DNA of 64,000 nucleotides from Phytoseiulus persimilis. Its lineage: Eukaryota > Arthropoda > Arachnida > Mesostigmata > Phytoseiidae. Every line of letters starts with the position of its first letter. Position 1 is the first letter of the stretch. The position numbers and the translations under genes were made by a program. The notes below the pieces were generated by a model. It saw nothing but the letters and a program-made list of their open reading frames with translations. It was not told the origin of the DNA and made no database searches. The stretch lies in NCBI GenBank assembly GCA_037576195.1, contig CM075103.1, positions 33,130,723 to 33,194,722 on the forward strand. Direction: 5' to 3'. Below are positions 38,401-50,115 of the stretch, in pieces.

Positions 38401-41400
38401 GGCTGCACGAGCTTCACATCACGACACCCACTTTCGACAGACACCAACACAGAACGACTTTTCATTCCTGAACTCTCGTTGAGCAAAAATCAGGACCTGG
38501 TTTCGTCATGGCGGCAGTAGCCTCTCATCCCAAAAATAGACGGTTCGTGAGAGATTGGTGGAGAAATGCGAGCCGGAATGCCGCAAGGAGATCGAGCTGC
38601 GAGGCTTATGATCGACTTCGAGAGCTCATCGTGGAGTTCGGATTCATGCAAATCGAGGAGCTTGAACCGAACACAGTAAATCTCCCGTCCACCGCATCCG
38701 GAAAATCCTCAACCAGTCGGAAAGCATGGAAATCCGACTGAAGGGACCGACGGAGCGACAGTCAGAAGCGAACTTGGAAAAGCGCGGTGAAATATAGTCA
38801 CCTCCAAAATCCGAAGTTTACTCGAGAGCCGTAGGAAGTCTGAGCGGGGTTTTCGAGAACGGAGGAAGAGAACGCAACCCCTACGTTTCGCGCTCAGTCC
38901 ACCAGCTTGCGAGGCATGCATGCACGCAGCTTTCCGGGCGGCCTGTCAATCGAGTGATTTATGGTGTCGTCGGCGATATGATGCAGAGGCCCCTCTACTG
39001 GCTACAGCCCTCTTTTTCCTGCGTTTACTTTCCTCCGACGGTATGCGAACCTGCTTTTCATCTTCCGCCTCTCGGTCATACGGGCAGCGTTTTTCTGTTG
39101 TACAGAAAGCTCTTGTTGGGACTTTTGTCGGTGAAAGAGGAGACCCGCCATTCAAGCATGAGCGTCGCGGAAACCTCTGCAGAAACCGGAGGGCTCGCGA
39201 GGTCAACTATTTTCCTAATCGGAGCTTGAAGAAAACGGAGCGTCTGGAACAATGAGGGTTCACCGTTTAGCGGATCGATGCAGGAAGAGCGTGAGAAGGC
39301 AGGAGAGAAGAACGGAGCGCGGCACCCACGATCGTTGAGGGCGCCCGGTCAGTACGTCAGACGGAGAGGCGGAATCGTGCTTGTTCGGAACATCTGCTCT
39401 CACTCGGGATAGTGCGACAAAGACGAGCGTGTTAATATATTCAACAGATTACGAGTTTCCCGCGGGCCGGGCCTCACAGCGGCGTTTTTCGCGGCGCCGC
39501 TCCCGGTATCGTTGGCTATGTCCCCGTCTGGGGAGACGATGAATCGATGGAAGGGGGTTCCGGGGTGATCCCCTCGAGAGGCCCAACCCCGCGATGTCGA
39601 CATCGGCTCGGTCCTTCCTCAAACCACAGCCGCGATTGTTGTCTGAGTTCTCGTCCGGCCAGCAGGGCTCCATCGTCGGCATCATGACCCCCAATGCGTC
39701 CCGAAAGCGGTTTCGGAATCAGCTGTGAGAGGTTTCCATGATGAGGCATGTTCCCGCGAGCTATTTGGGGCCTCTTGTTCCGGCGGGAAACCCCGACCGA
39801 AACGGGGATCCACGCTGTCCCACTGCTCGCGCCTGGATTTCCTGCGTTCGGGAAGCCGGTTCAGACGATGTTGGACGATGTGATTGCGGAGCAAGGCGCC
39901 AAGTCGCCACACGAGACGCCCTTGGGGGGAAGCCGGCGAACAAGAGACGGTACTCCACGCGATACGAAGTATGGGGTTGGAAAGTCCCAGAGAGGGTGCC
40001 ATTGGCAGGAGTTGGAACTGCAATCTGATCGAGTGCCAAGGCTCTGGCCATGCTGGACGACTTTTCTTAATGGATGGAGAGCTTGAGACAGTGGGAGCCC
40101 TTTCGTTTCCCGGATTGACCGTTCAAGCCGGCGCGGGTCAAACTCATCAGCGGTTGTCGACAGAGTGCGCCCACGCGGTCGATTCCGAAATCGCGACGGG
40201 GAGAAACTCCGGAAACCAGGGCGCTGAGATATTCCATTTGGACCGCGATTTCCACTTCCGCTAAGTTGGAAAAAAAACGACCCTCGCTAGCGTTATATCA
40301 GACCCCTCAAGAGAAGAGAGCCAGGGAAGTGAAACGCAAATCAGAAATAATCAGTGGTCGCGAAGGAGCTTAATGACAGCGCTGGAAGCGGTCGTCATGG
40401 CAGCGCCAGTGGGAACGATTATGACGTAAGCTCAAGTGGAGAACGAGGCTGCTTTCTTGTGTTCGCATTGTTCAATAATTGATATTGCTTTTGACGTCGC
40501 TCTCGACTAGGCTGACAATTATCCGGTGGTCGGGCAGCGAGACCTCGTCGTTAGCCCGATCGCTTCCCGGCTGAGCCGATGAACGATTCCTGCTCTTCGA
40601 GCCCGGCGAGGCGACTCCAGCGGATATGGGAAACGCGCGGATAGACTGTTCGTCCGTCCAACGATGGGCGGCTTGGGGGGGGGGGCGAATCTGAATCGGC
40701 GAGGGCGGGGAAATCGTGGGGTAGAAAGAAGAATCCCCGGATTCCCGCTCCGGATTTGAGTCGTGAAAATCATTACCAAGCTAGTATCGAAGGACACCTG
40801 AGAGGAGGATTCCGCCTCCAGGAGACGCGGAGGGGCTCTCCGACTAGTCTCCCTCGGAAAGTACGAGATCAGGTGCCCGCAGGCCCAACCCTTGAAGGCC
40901 GTGAACGAGCCTAAACAACACCAGCGGCGCCGAATCAGGAAGCGCCATTTTTTTCGAGTCAGCGTTACGTAGGACAGACCCGGGAAGCTCAGTTTCTGCA
41001 GCGAGTTCTGCCGTTGGATAAGAGCTCCTTGCAGGACGCGTTCGCTGCGACGGCCTTGGTATTCCTGACAGTCCACATGCCAGTCTAGGCCATGGAAGGC
41101 TCGGAGTTCCTGCCACTGCGATCCATCATCCAGTCGCAAGAAAAATGAATATTCCTTTGTGCCCGGTTGGGAGCAGCCTTGCCCCCCCCCTCCCTCCTCT
41201 CTATCCGAGTTCGGAGGAGAGCGGCGGGAGAACGGTCGACTGGATCCGTTAGTGGAATGCCGTCGCTTCAGCGAGATCTCGTCTCTTCCGAATCGTCTTG
41301 GAAAACCTAGCGAGCAATCACCTAAGCTTGGGCTTCCGCGTGGCTGAGTGCGGATACCAACGCCATCGGTGGGATCTTTCCTGCAAGATAAGCAAGCTGA

Positions 41401-42221
41401 CGTGGTATGTTTTGTCGCTCCGAGTATCGCATACGGAACTTTTCTCGCTCGCATTAGACCACAGCTGGCTGCTCGTGTGTTCCCAGCGGAGATCTGGTTG
41501 GCTGTCGTCTGCTTCACAGCATAAACGACCATGGCGCCCACCTTCCTGATGTGCAACGTTCTCAGCTGCTCAAGCTCAGGAATGTAAAGATGGCCGGGTG
41601 GTTGGCGCGATCCGTTCTTCGGATACCTCTGCACGTAGCGTCTCGGGGAGTCGGGGCGCGAGCGGTGGGTTCAATGGCCGCCGGTTGCTCATTCTCCAAG
41701 AGGCAAGCTGGGAAAGCCGGGAGGAATGGAGCTCTTCGAGATACTCCGTTTTTTTCCGGGAGAGTCGTCTGTCTCCTTGGTCCACGTTCCGGGGACGCTC
41801 GACGACCGGAGGGGCAGGTCTCGAGTTCACCGTTGCTGGAACGGTCGACGCCGCCGATGCGAATATCGGATCAAGCCTCTCGTTCCCGCGCGATCCGCGC
41901 CGGAACTCCCCGGCAAATATCGCGGGAGCGGGAAAAACAACGTTGTTATTACTGGGCGAGCTCCGACCACGTACGAACGTATCCGCACGAGAGAGTATAT
42001 ATCAGATGCTTCTGAAACGGAGGCCGGCTGCCCAAGCAGCTGCTATTGTCGGACCTGCCGAAGGAGTTTTCGGGAACAGAATCGTTTCCCAGAGAATAAG
42101 GATCGGAACAATTCGAATGTCGAACCGATGTGCGCGGAGGAGTGTCTACCGACACGAATTCTCGCTCCGAAGATCTTCTCCTCCTAATCACGTTTTTCTT
42201 TTCCAGGCTGTGAGAGTCGCG

Positions 42222-42251
42222 ATGACAAGTTGGCAACGGTCTTTGATGTAA
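42222..42251 (+). promoter_or_regulatory. Upstream ORF ending one base before the main start
   Basis: In the 5' UTR part of the exon that starts at 42207 (after the acceptor TTTTCCAG), an ATG opens a nine-codon frame, MTSWQRSLM, that ends in TAA at 42249-42251. A single C separates it from the main ATG at 42253. Such a tightly abutting upstream frame usually lowers initiation at the main start or makes it depend on reinitiation. Confidence 0.5.
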
Positions 42252-42252
42252 C

Positions 42253-45200
42253 ATGGATTGGCCTCTTTGTTGGGCCTTGCTGGCGCTGTTGGGCCTCACC
42301 GCTCAGGACGTCCTTTCGCAGGCCACGGGAGCCGCAGCCAACACCGGGGGCAGTGGCTGCAAACTATCCGAGTTCCAGTGCGATAACGGGCGTTGCGTCG
42401 CTCTCAACAAGTACTGCGATGGAACGGACGATTGCGGCGACACATCTGATGAGCCCATGGGATGCACAAGTAAGTCGTGGCTCGATGTCGAGCTTGACGT
42501 TTCCCTCCCTTATCTCGAGTTTCTGAGCGTTGGAACCGACTTTGTGGGATCGAGTTGATTCCCCCGAGTGCCTCTGATTCCACGAAGATTCCGAGTCTGC
42601 TCGGAGCGCAATCTAGCAGCGACGAGGAAATTAAGAGAGGAGGCGTCCCGATACTTGTTCGTCAAGTCCCGCTGGATCGGATGTGCTCGATGCTTCCCCG
42701 ATGCTGGGAATCCTCCCCTTTCCCAACACTTCCCCACCTTTCCCCAGTTTTTTTCCCCGCTCCGTGCGAGAATTCCACCGGACAAGGCTGAACTCGAGGA
42801 TTCCCTCTTGATTACAGATTGCAACCGGACGTTTTTCGGCGAAATCGGAAGCAAGAACCCGATACGCATCGCTGAGCCGTTTCAGCGAAACCTGCCGTTT
42901 GTCTGCACGATGCATTTCGTCGCTGCGGGCGCCGAATACGGCGACATCGTCGAGCTCACGTTCCTCAACTTCCAAGTGGGATCTCTCGAAAGTGACAGGT
43001 GAGTCGAGTGTCGTCGTCGCCGCCGCCGCCGCTGGCACCGCCGCTGCGTCTGCCGCCATCGTCGCGAATGAAGCAAAGAGTTTTGTCAAAGTGTCTCCGC
43101 AGTCACGTCGGTACAAGCAGCACGCAATCCCACTAAAACGGAACCGAATTCCCATCCCCTCATCAGACACACTTCGAAACTTCGTGGTGCCACTTCCCGC
43201 ATCAGAACTGGTTTTTGCCGGCTCAAACTTTCCCCGCGGCTCGACGTACGCAGACGGAGCTCTGGATCCGATGACGCTGGGTCTCGTTCTCACCTCTCCC
43301 TCTATTCCCGCAATGCGGTTCTCAAAGTAGCCGCGGCGTTCCTCCCGAATTTTCGGATTGATTTCTGTGGGGAACAGCTCCTCAGAAGAAAAAGGAGAGA
43401 GAAAGAAAAGTGTCGATCATTCGAATACTTGAAATACGCTCCGGCAGAGCGACGATCGGTTTCGTTTGACGTGAACGAAGAACAAGCTGATCTCGCATCG
43501 GCACGTCTAGCTCAATGGATAACAAGGGAGCAAACAGCATCGCCGTTGAACCAGGGAGCGCGGAATCAAACGAGGGAGGGGAGGGATGAGAGGGTCGGGG
43601 GGTAAGAAGAGGACCCCGAGGAGCCACCAAGTCATCCAGCCGGCTCTCGGGGTGGCACACGAACCGGAGTGCAAATGAGAGACTATTACCGCTTCGGTTT
43701 CGCGCGCGGAGCTGCTGACACCGATGTTCTGCGTTCCTGCGCCCGGGGGGTGTTGCGACGCGTTGTTGCTATCGCTCTCCGCTGGGTCGATGGGATTCGC
43801 TCGGTTGATGAGGAGTTCATTGTTCGCAACAAAGTTGCCTCCTCTCTGCGAGCGAGGGGGGGGGGGGAGCGAGGAAGCAGAAGCCAGCGCTAAATGGAAT
43901 AGCCGATAGAGTCGCTTTACTATCACAACCCCCCCCCCCCTCCCCGCCAAGACAGCGGTTCCCTGAGCATCTGAGGCGGCGGTTGTTTCCCGAGCCGGGG
44001 TTGCGGCATTCAAACCGTAAGCTCCACCTCCCCCCGGCCGCATCTTCTAAATTGTTTGGGTGGATTCCGCCGTTGTTGAACGATGTCGTGCGCTGTCTCC
44101 CTCCGCCGCTACTTTTCCGTTTGGCTCACAGCAGCTCCCTCGATGCAGCAAAGCGGCTTGTGGCGAATGCAATCGCTTGCTTCCGGCGGCGGAGCGAGTT
44201 CAGACGAACCCACGCGATGGCGAGGGCAAAGCCTTCTTTACGAACAACTGCTTCGCGAGACTTTTTGTTCTCACGCTTTTTCCCCGTTTCTCTCGCTTCT
44301 TGTTCCTTTCCCGCCTCGTTCCTCCCGCGCTTCGTGATACGAGGGCCGAGTGGGAGGGTTTTGTTTGCGACTGATTTTATCGAGTGGAATCGCGCGGAGT
44401 CGAGCGTGGACGTTTGGCAGGGCTCCGGGAACATTTGTTTGTGAGACACAAATGCTTCGATCCGCCTCCCTCTATTCTTCGAGAGACGTCGGATCAATTG
44501 GTTCGTTGCGAAAATATCACCGAATCTCAGCGAGGGGGCTTCGGAGATGGCGAAGCGGGGATGAGAATCGGGGATCCGCCAGAGCTCGGAGGAGCTTGCG
44601 GAGCTTTGTTGAGGAAAGTCTCAGATGACGGGTGAGTTAGAATTCCGCGGATCTAGGCCTGCAACCGCCGTGACTCTGTCTCGAAGATACGAAGACGAAA
44701 CCCGGAGCGATTCTCAGAGGAGCTCGGGATCTCAGCCGAAGCGAACCGAAGGAAACTGGCGAAATGTTGGCAGGCGAACGAGTTTTGAAATCGATCGGCT
44801 CGCCGATTGGGTCATGGGAATAGAGTGCTTGGAGTTTAGGTAAAGACGGCTCTCTCAGACGTCAGATGCGAATCGAAGGAGGGACTTTCCGCGGTGGCGG
44901 CTCTGCTGTTGCGAAACAGAGGAATGACGAAAGATCAAACGGACAATTATTCCGCGCACGCGATCGATAATCGATTACGAACGTTTTTCTGTCCGTACGG
45001 ACCTCTGACGCTGGCTTGGTCAAAGGGAAAATGTGATCCAGGTGCTAATCATGACTTTTCTCCCTCTCTCTGTTGGGTTCTTTCCCGTCCGGAGTCATGT
45101 GCCAACTCGCTTCCCAGAGCACCGATGAAATATCGACTGCTTGTCCGCAGATGGTTGACTGGCTGGCTTGCTCGGTGGGTTGCCGACTGGCCGGCTCCGG

Positions 45201-48200
45201 AACGTGACCAACATTTTCGCCGGAAAAAATGAACCGACGTGTTCTACCTGCTAAGAATCCTCCGTTCGTCGCGGTTCGCTCATTTCTCCTCTTTGCTCCT
45301 CTGCGACCACAGAGCCCAGTCGTCCCTCAGTATATCCTCGTGTCGTTCTACGGAGTCTGTTCGTCATCTGTTCGGAGGGGGGGTCTTGCGTCAGCCGAGT
45401 CCAAAGCCAGCTGTCCGACTGACCTCGAAGCGAGCCACCTGGGCTTTTGAGGAAGATACCGAGATTTGTCTCCAAGAGTAGAACCTCCACTCCAGAGTCT
45501 TGGCCCCGACCCCGAGCGGGGCCATCGCCCACCCATCCATCTCAACGCACGAGGGTGGCCGAGGTCCGCAGAGGTTCGATGTGGTCGAGATTAGATGCGC
45601 CTCATTCCGGCGGGAGCGGATGACTGAATGCGCACATGTCCGAGCGCGGGCGCGAGGGAATGCTTCATGAGTTGGAATGCGGGTTGGAATCGCTCCGGAG
45701 CCCCCGATCGTGCGGGGCGGCTCTTGGAGGGCTTGTTTCGCCCTCGCATTCTTCCGGCGCCACCCACTGCGTGTTCCTGCATCGCGATGTCCAGAAGCCG
45801 AGGACTTTTTCCACTGCCCCTTTTCCTGAATGTTTCCGCCGATTTGTTCGCTTCCGAGACAGATCAGACGAGCGAGCACCCCTTGCGCGTTCTTCCTTGT
45901 TTCCATCAGTTCGGGTCCTCTCCCACACTTGGTCGGCCTGAGCCTGACCGGGCCGGTATCCACCGCGTGCGCCCAGTTTTCAGTCACCTCGTTTCTAACC
46001 CTTCGCACAAGCTAAACCGGGCGCGTCAGCTCCCGTTGTTTATGGTCGAATCGCTCTTCCAGGTGCCGTATGCGCCGCAATAAGCCGAGACAAATACCGA
46101 TACATCGCTCGTGAAACGGTCTTTCCGGTTTTTTGCTCCGCTGGGATCGCTCGGCGCAACTAAACAATATTTCTCTCTCCGTTCCAGGAACCAGAGCGCG
46201 TCGTGCTACAACGGTCATCTAGCTCTGACAGAGCCGACGTCGTCGTCACCGATCGTGAGAACGTCACAGACCCGGGGTTTCAACCACTTCCTCTCGGCCG
46301 CGGGACGGCAGCCCGTTGCGGCGCCGCTCTCGTCGTTTTACGACGGCGGCGAACTCTCGCAGCCGGAGTTCGGACGCTTCTGCGGGGACCTCATCACGAC
46401 CGGCGGGCCGGTGATTTTCTTCTCGGAACGGAACAACGTAACCCTGCAAGTGGTCATCCCGAACCGCGCGTCGCTGCACGCCTACAGCTTCAACCTCTAC
46501 CTCACATATCGCTTCCACCCGAGTAGGCCCTCGCGCACGCGCTACGGCGACACCAACGACCCGATCGACCTCGGGGTCCGGGTCCCGGGCTCGTTCTGCG
46601 ACCGAACATTCGACAGCTGCAACCGGAACAAATGCAAAATCCGCTCCCCGAACTTCCCCGGTTTCTACTTGAGGAACTTCACGTGCCGATTCACGATCCG
46701 CCATCTTTCCTCGCCGCCCGGAAGCCAGGCCCAGATCGTGCTGTCTCAGAAGAACGAGTACAAAATCTCCATCTACACGGGACGAAACGCGCCCGGCGGA
46801 GCGAGCTCGCAACGTTCCCTGACCTCGGACTGTCTGGGGGACGCCGTCCGAATTTACGACGGCGCGACCTCTCAGGCCAGCGTCCTGTCCAGGTTTTGTG
46901 GGTCCGGCGCCCTGTCGGAGATCGTGTCCTCCGGCCCGGAGGTCACCGTGGAGCTCAGTTCGGCCGGCGCTCAGCAACTGTACGCCTCGAAGCTCGAGCT
47001 CGACGTCGAGGTGCGGTTCGTGAACGTCGACGAGTTCCGCGTCGAGCCCGGCGGGAAGTGCAGCTTCGAGATCGACGGCAGCCGCGCACGACGCCGCGGC
47101 AGGATCTACACCCCGAACCACACGATCCCCCCGAACACCACGTGCTCGTTCCACTTTAAGGGACGCGGAGTGCACGACAGGGTCTGGCTGTACTTCCTCT
47201 CCTACTTCGTTGAGGATAAGCAGCGGTGGTCGAACGTCGAGAAGTGCGACGTGGCGTCGCTCGAGATCGTCGACGTCGGCGCCCAGGCCCTGTTCCAGGA
47301 CTCGAACTCCTCGATGGACCATTCGGTGCGGCGCTTCTGCGAGAAGAGCTCGCCGAGAATCTGCGCCCGGGCCGCCGAGTTCCCGCAGAACATCCCGCTG
47401 CGGCCCTGTCGTCTGCCGGACGACAGCTACCTGTCGACGGGCTCGGACCTAATCATCCGTCAAAAATTCTTCAAATCCTCGGACATCCCGCTGCGGCGGA
47501 GCTCGTTCGTCGCCCGCTACGAGTTCGTCGACACCGAGCAGGCCGGGATGGACATGGGCCCGCACCACGGGCCCTGCCACCGTCATTTCCAGAGCAGCAC
47601 CTCGAAGTTCGGACACTTCGCCTCGCCGAAAAACGTCTTCATGTACGGCCGGGGCGGCAGCGAAAACATCACCTGCTCCTACTACTTCTCGGGCATGGCC
47701 AGCGAGAAGCTGCGCATCTATCTGACCAACCTGAACCTGCCCACGACGCAGTGCTCCCACTTTTACGATGAGGCCACGCAGCGGTACACTTGCCGGATGG
47801 TTTCGTCGCGCGCCACTGGACCGAGGATCTCGATGATCCAGGTGACGGATCACTGGGGGAGACATTCACTCCGATGGGTTGTTTCTGCAACACGACGTCG
47901 CAGCTCCGAAAGCCGATCCTCATCGAGTCGGTCGGCAACAACGTCACGCTGTCGTTCACCGTGCAGGGCATGTCGGCCCTCGAGGACTTCAACAACTTCA
48001 GCTTCGAGGCCTCCTACGAGTTCAGGCCGGCTACGAGTTGCGAGGGGGGAACTGCTCGCAGGAACGGATCCGAGGGCGAGCTGACGTTCGTGGCGAAGGA
48101 CGTAAACTCTCAGGACACGCCGCTGCGCTGCCGCTGGTACATCGAGTCGAGTCCCAAGAAGTACCTCTATCTCAAATTCCAGGGTCACGACGGCTCCCGG

Positions 48201-48832
48201 GCGGCGGCCTGCAACCCGATGGCGAACAAGTTCGTCGTCTACGCCGACGGCATCTCAGATCCGGTGGCGGTCGTTTGCACGGACGACGACAATGTCAACG
48301 GCGACGCCAAGTCGCTGACCACGGACGCGTTCCACGCTTCCAAGGAACAGCAGCAATTGCCGCTCGAACAGCAGTTCGACCTTTTCCTCGTTGAGTTGGT
48401 ACAACGAGTCCGAGCGCTCGCCGCGCGGCCTGACCCGGCGCAACGTCGATCGGGTCCTCGTCGAAGCGATCGCGGTCAAAGCCGGGGCTTTCAAGGTCCG
48501 CTGGCTCGAGGGTGACGAAACCGTTCCTGAGAACGTCGTCCGGCTTGACGTTGCGCAACGTCAACTGCCTCTACGAGTGCCCCGAGCTGAGCGCGTGCAT
48601 CTCACCGGAGCTCTGGTGCGACGGGACCGTGCACTGCCCGTCAGGACACGACGAACGTCCTGAGCACTGTCAGCAGTTTCCTGTGATGTACCTGGCGATC
48701 GCGTTGGGTTCGTTGCTGGCCGTCGTCGTGATCGCCACAGCGAGCGTTCTGCTTTATTGCCGTCGACACAAAGATCGCAAAACCCGAGAGATGCCCACGA
48801 ACGACGTTCAGCTCGAACCGCCCAACAGCTGA
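42253..48832 (+). CDS. LDLa-CUB(x5)-LDLa single-pass membrane receptor
   Basis: Coding exons are 42253-42469, 42818-42998 and 46188-48832, with donors ACAA|GTAAGT and ACAG|GTGAGT and acceptors TTACAG and GTTCCAG. Exon 1 gives a signal peptide ([15 protein letters not shown]) and an LDL-receptor class A module with the [13 protein letters not shown] calcium-binding signature. Exons 2 and 3 encode about five CUB modules, some divergent, with recognisable pieces such as [17 protein letters not shown] and [11 protein letters not shown] second LDLa ([14 protein letters not shown]...HDERPEHC), a transmembrane helix ([20 protein letters not shown]) and a short tail ending QLEPPNS before TGA complete the protein. 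Exon 3 is markedly GC-rich. Continuous reading needs frame corrections near 47855-47859, 48385-48391 and 48510-48512. The architecture resembles arthropod CUB-and-LDLa receptors such as Drosophila Culd, which acts in receptor trafficking; orthology is not established here. Confidence 0.85.
42470..42817 (+). other. Intron 1 of the CUB/LDLa gene (348 bases)
   Basis: The intron is bounded by GTAAGT and TTACAG. Its removal keeps the frame (phase 1) from the first LDLa into the first CUB segment, [11 protein letters not shown]. Nothing else is recognisable inside it. Confidence 0.85.
42999..46187 (+). other. Intron 2 of the CUB/LDLa gene (3.2 kb)
   Basis: The intron starts GTGAGT and ends TCTCTCCGTTCCAG. 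It begins with a GTC/GCC trinucleotide-rich stretch (about 43010-43060) and contains a poly-G run at 43856-43867 and a poly-C run at 43929-43940. Its internal open frames have no recognisable domain. Splicing is phase 2 and rejoins ESDR with NQSASCYNG in the first CUB module. Confidence 0.85.
43856..43867. repeat. Poly-G run, 12 bases, in intron 2
   Basis: Twelve consecutive G. A C run of the same length lies 61 bases downstream (43929-43940), so the two can pair as an inverted repeat. Confidence 0.85.
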
Positions 48833-49189
48833 CCCTGGCTATCTCCGGGTCAGGGGGGACTTAGCCCCGGCCTGGATCTGGTTCAACAAACGCCAGAACT
48901 GCAGACCCTCGATCTGCTCCCGCATCAGTCTCTCCAGCCGGGAGACAACTTCGTGCTGAACAGCAGCTCAATGTCGCGAGTGCATCCAGTACCGACGATC
49001 TACACGCCGGCCCCGGTGCCGAGCATGTACGGAGCATCGCGGGGACCTTACGTCCTGTACGACGCGCCGCATCTACCGCACGCGCCACAGAACGCCGGAG
49101 TCGGCCAGCCGCCCCCGATCTACGGCAACCACCAGCATCCGGACGACGAGTTGTACGTTGTGCGGAGCATGCGATCGCCGTGTTTGTAA
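48833..49189 (+). other. In-frame 118-codon extension beyond the TGA stop
   Basis: After the TGA at 48830-48832 the same frame stays open for 118 codons to a TAA at 49187-49189. The composition is protein-like: Pro-rich, with several tyrosines (PTIYTPAPVPSMYGA, GPYVLYDAP, DDELYVV) and a PPIY motif at 49112-49123. It would lengthen the cytoplasmic tail. UGA followed by C is a leaky context. Alternatives are a 48-base in-frame intron (48806-48853), or an error in the CAGGGGGGAC stretch at 48851-48860. Confidence 0.6.
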
Positions 49190-49326
49190 AAAAACATGTT
49201 CAGAATTTGTGCGGCCGGCGAACGCGCGCTCCCTCGGCCCATCCCGGTGGGGACCGGTGCATGCTCGAGGGAAAACTGTTCGCGAGACGCGTTGCATTCG
49301 TTCGAAACCTTCCTCTTTTTTCAAAA

Positions 49327-49352
49327 TGTGTGTGTGTGAGCGTGAGTGTGTG
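49327..49352. repeat. TG-rich simple repeat in the CUB/LDLa 3' region
   Basis: An interrupted TG tract (tgtgtgtgtgagcgtgagtgtgtgtg) lies about 140 bases past the second stop codon, presumably in the 3' UTR. Confidence 0.8.
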
Positions 49353-50109
49353 TGTGAGAGCTCACCGCCTCCTCCCTCGAAAGTGCTCTGGAAAAAATCT
49401 GAGCGAGCTCCGCGTCTCGCCGCGAGCGATTTAAATCAGGTCAAACGTAACAGGTGTCACTCTCCGATCGGGGCACGAGGCGCCAACATTCGGGGGCGCA
49501 GTCTCCTGTTTTATCTGTTGCTCCGCCGCGTTTCCAAAGCTCTGTGAATGTGGAACAGCCGAGTCTGAGAGGAACGATAAGAGGATCTGCAGAGGCGGAC
49601 AAGTTGGGTGACGCGCGGGAAATCGAGGCAAACACCGGAACATGAGCTGCAGGAGACAGCGTTCGAGGAAGAGATTCAGAGACTCCAGAAGTCCGCAACA
49701 GGGAAGTCCTCGCTCAGGATTCGAGAACGGCCTGGAATCAATATGTGCTGTAAATAACTGTATAGAAATGATATCGTGAATGGACATTGATACTCATGAC
49801 GACGAAGATGACTTGAGAAGAAAAGTAAAATTATTTAATAATGAAGAGAGTCGCGAAGCAAGTTTACCGCTCAACACCTACGTTCCTTCGAAGACTTAGG
49901 AAGGAGCCATAGGCATCATCATTTTGGACAGTTTCTATGTTTGGGAAATGAAATAATATTGGTTTTTCGTGTGTTTCTTCATCTCAGAAAGTCGAAGATT
50001 GAAGTGACGAGTGGCCACGCGAAATCGAATGATGATGGTTCTCGATAATCCGTCGATTGGGCATCGTCTCCGTGTGTTGATCTCGAAGCGAGTCCATTGG
50101 AGACAAGTG

Positions 50110-50115
50110 AATAAA
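50110..50115 (+). terminator. Possible polyadenylation signal of the CUB/LDLa gene
   Basis: This is the first plus-strand AATAAA I find after 49189. A second lies at 50279-50284. A 3' UTR of about 0.9-1.1 kb would follow from using either. Confidence 0.3.

Larger units (their letters stand above)
29101..42206. other. Region upstream of the CUB/LDLa gene; no gene supported
   Basis: Open frames here lack recognisable domains. The longest are a 371-codon minus-strand frame (40519-41634) and a 261-codon minus-strand frame (29921-30706). Repeats include GCT x6 at 30974-30991, a C run at 32431-32444 and an 11-bp-arm hairpin at 32465-32491. The right edge contains the splice acceptor of the exon that begins at 42207, so at least one non-coding 5' exon of that gene must lie upstream, at an unknown position. 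Confidence 0.45.

Noticed and set aside
46264..47322. 352-codon minus-strand open frame opposite the CUB exon
   Set aside because: It is a shadow of the GC-rich CUB coding exon. The plus strand has signal peptide, LDLa, CUB and transmembrane features; the minus-strand frame has none.
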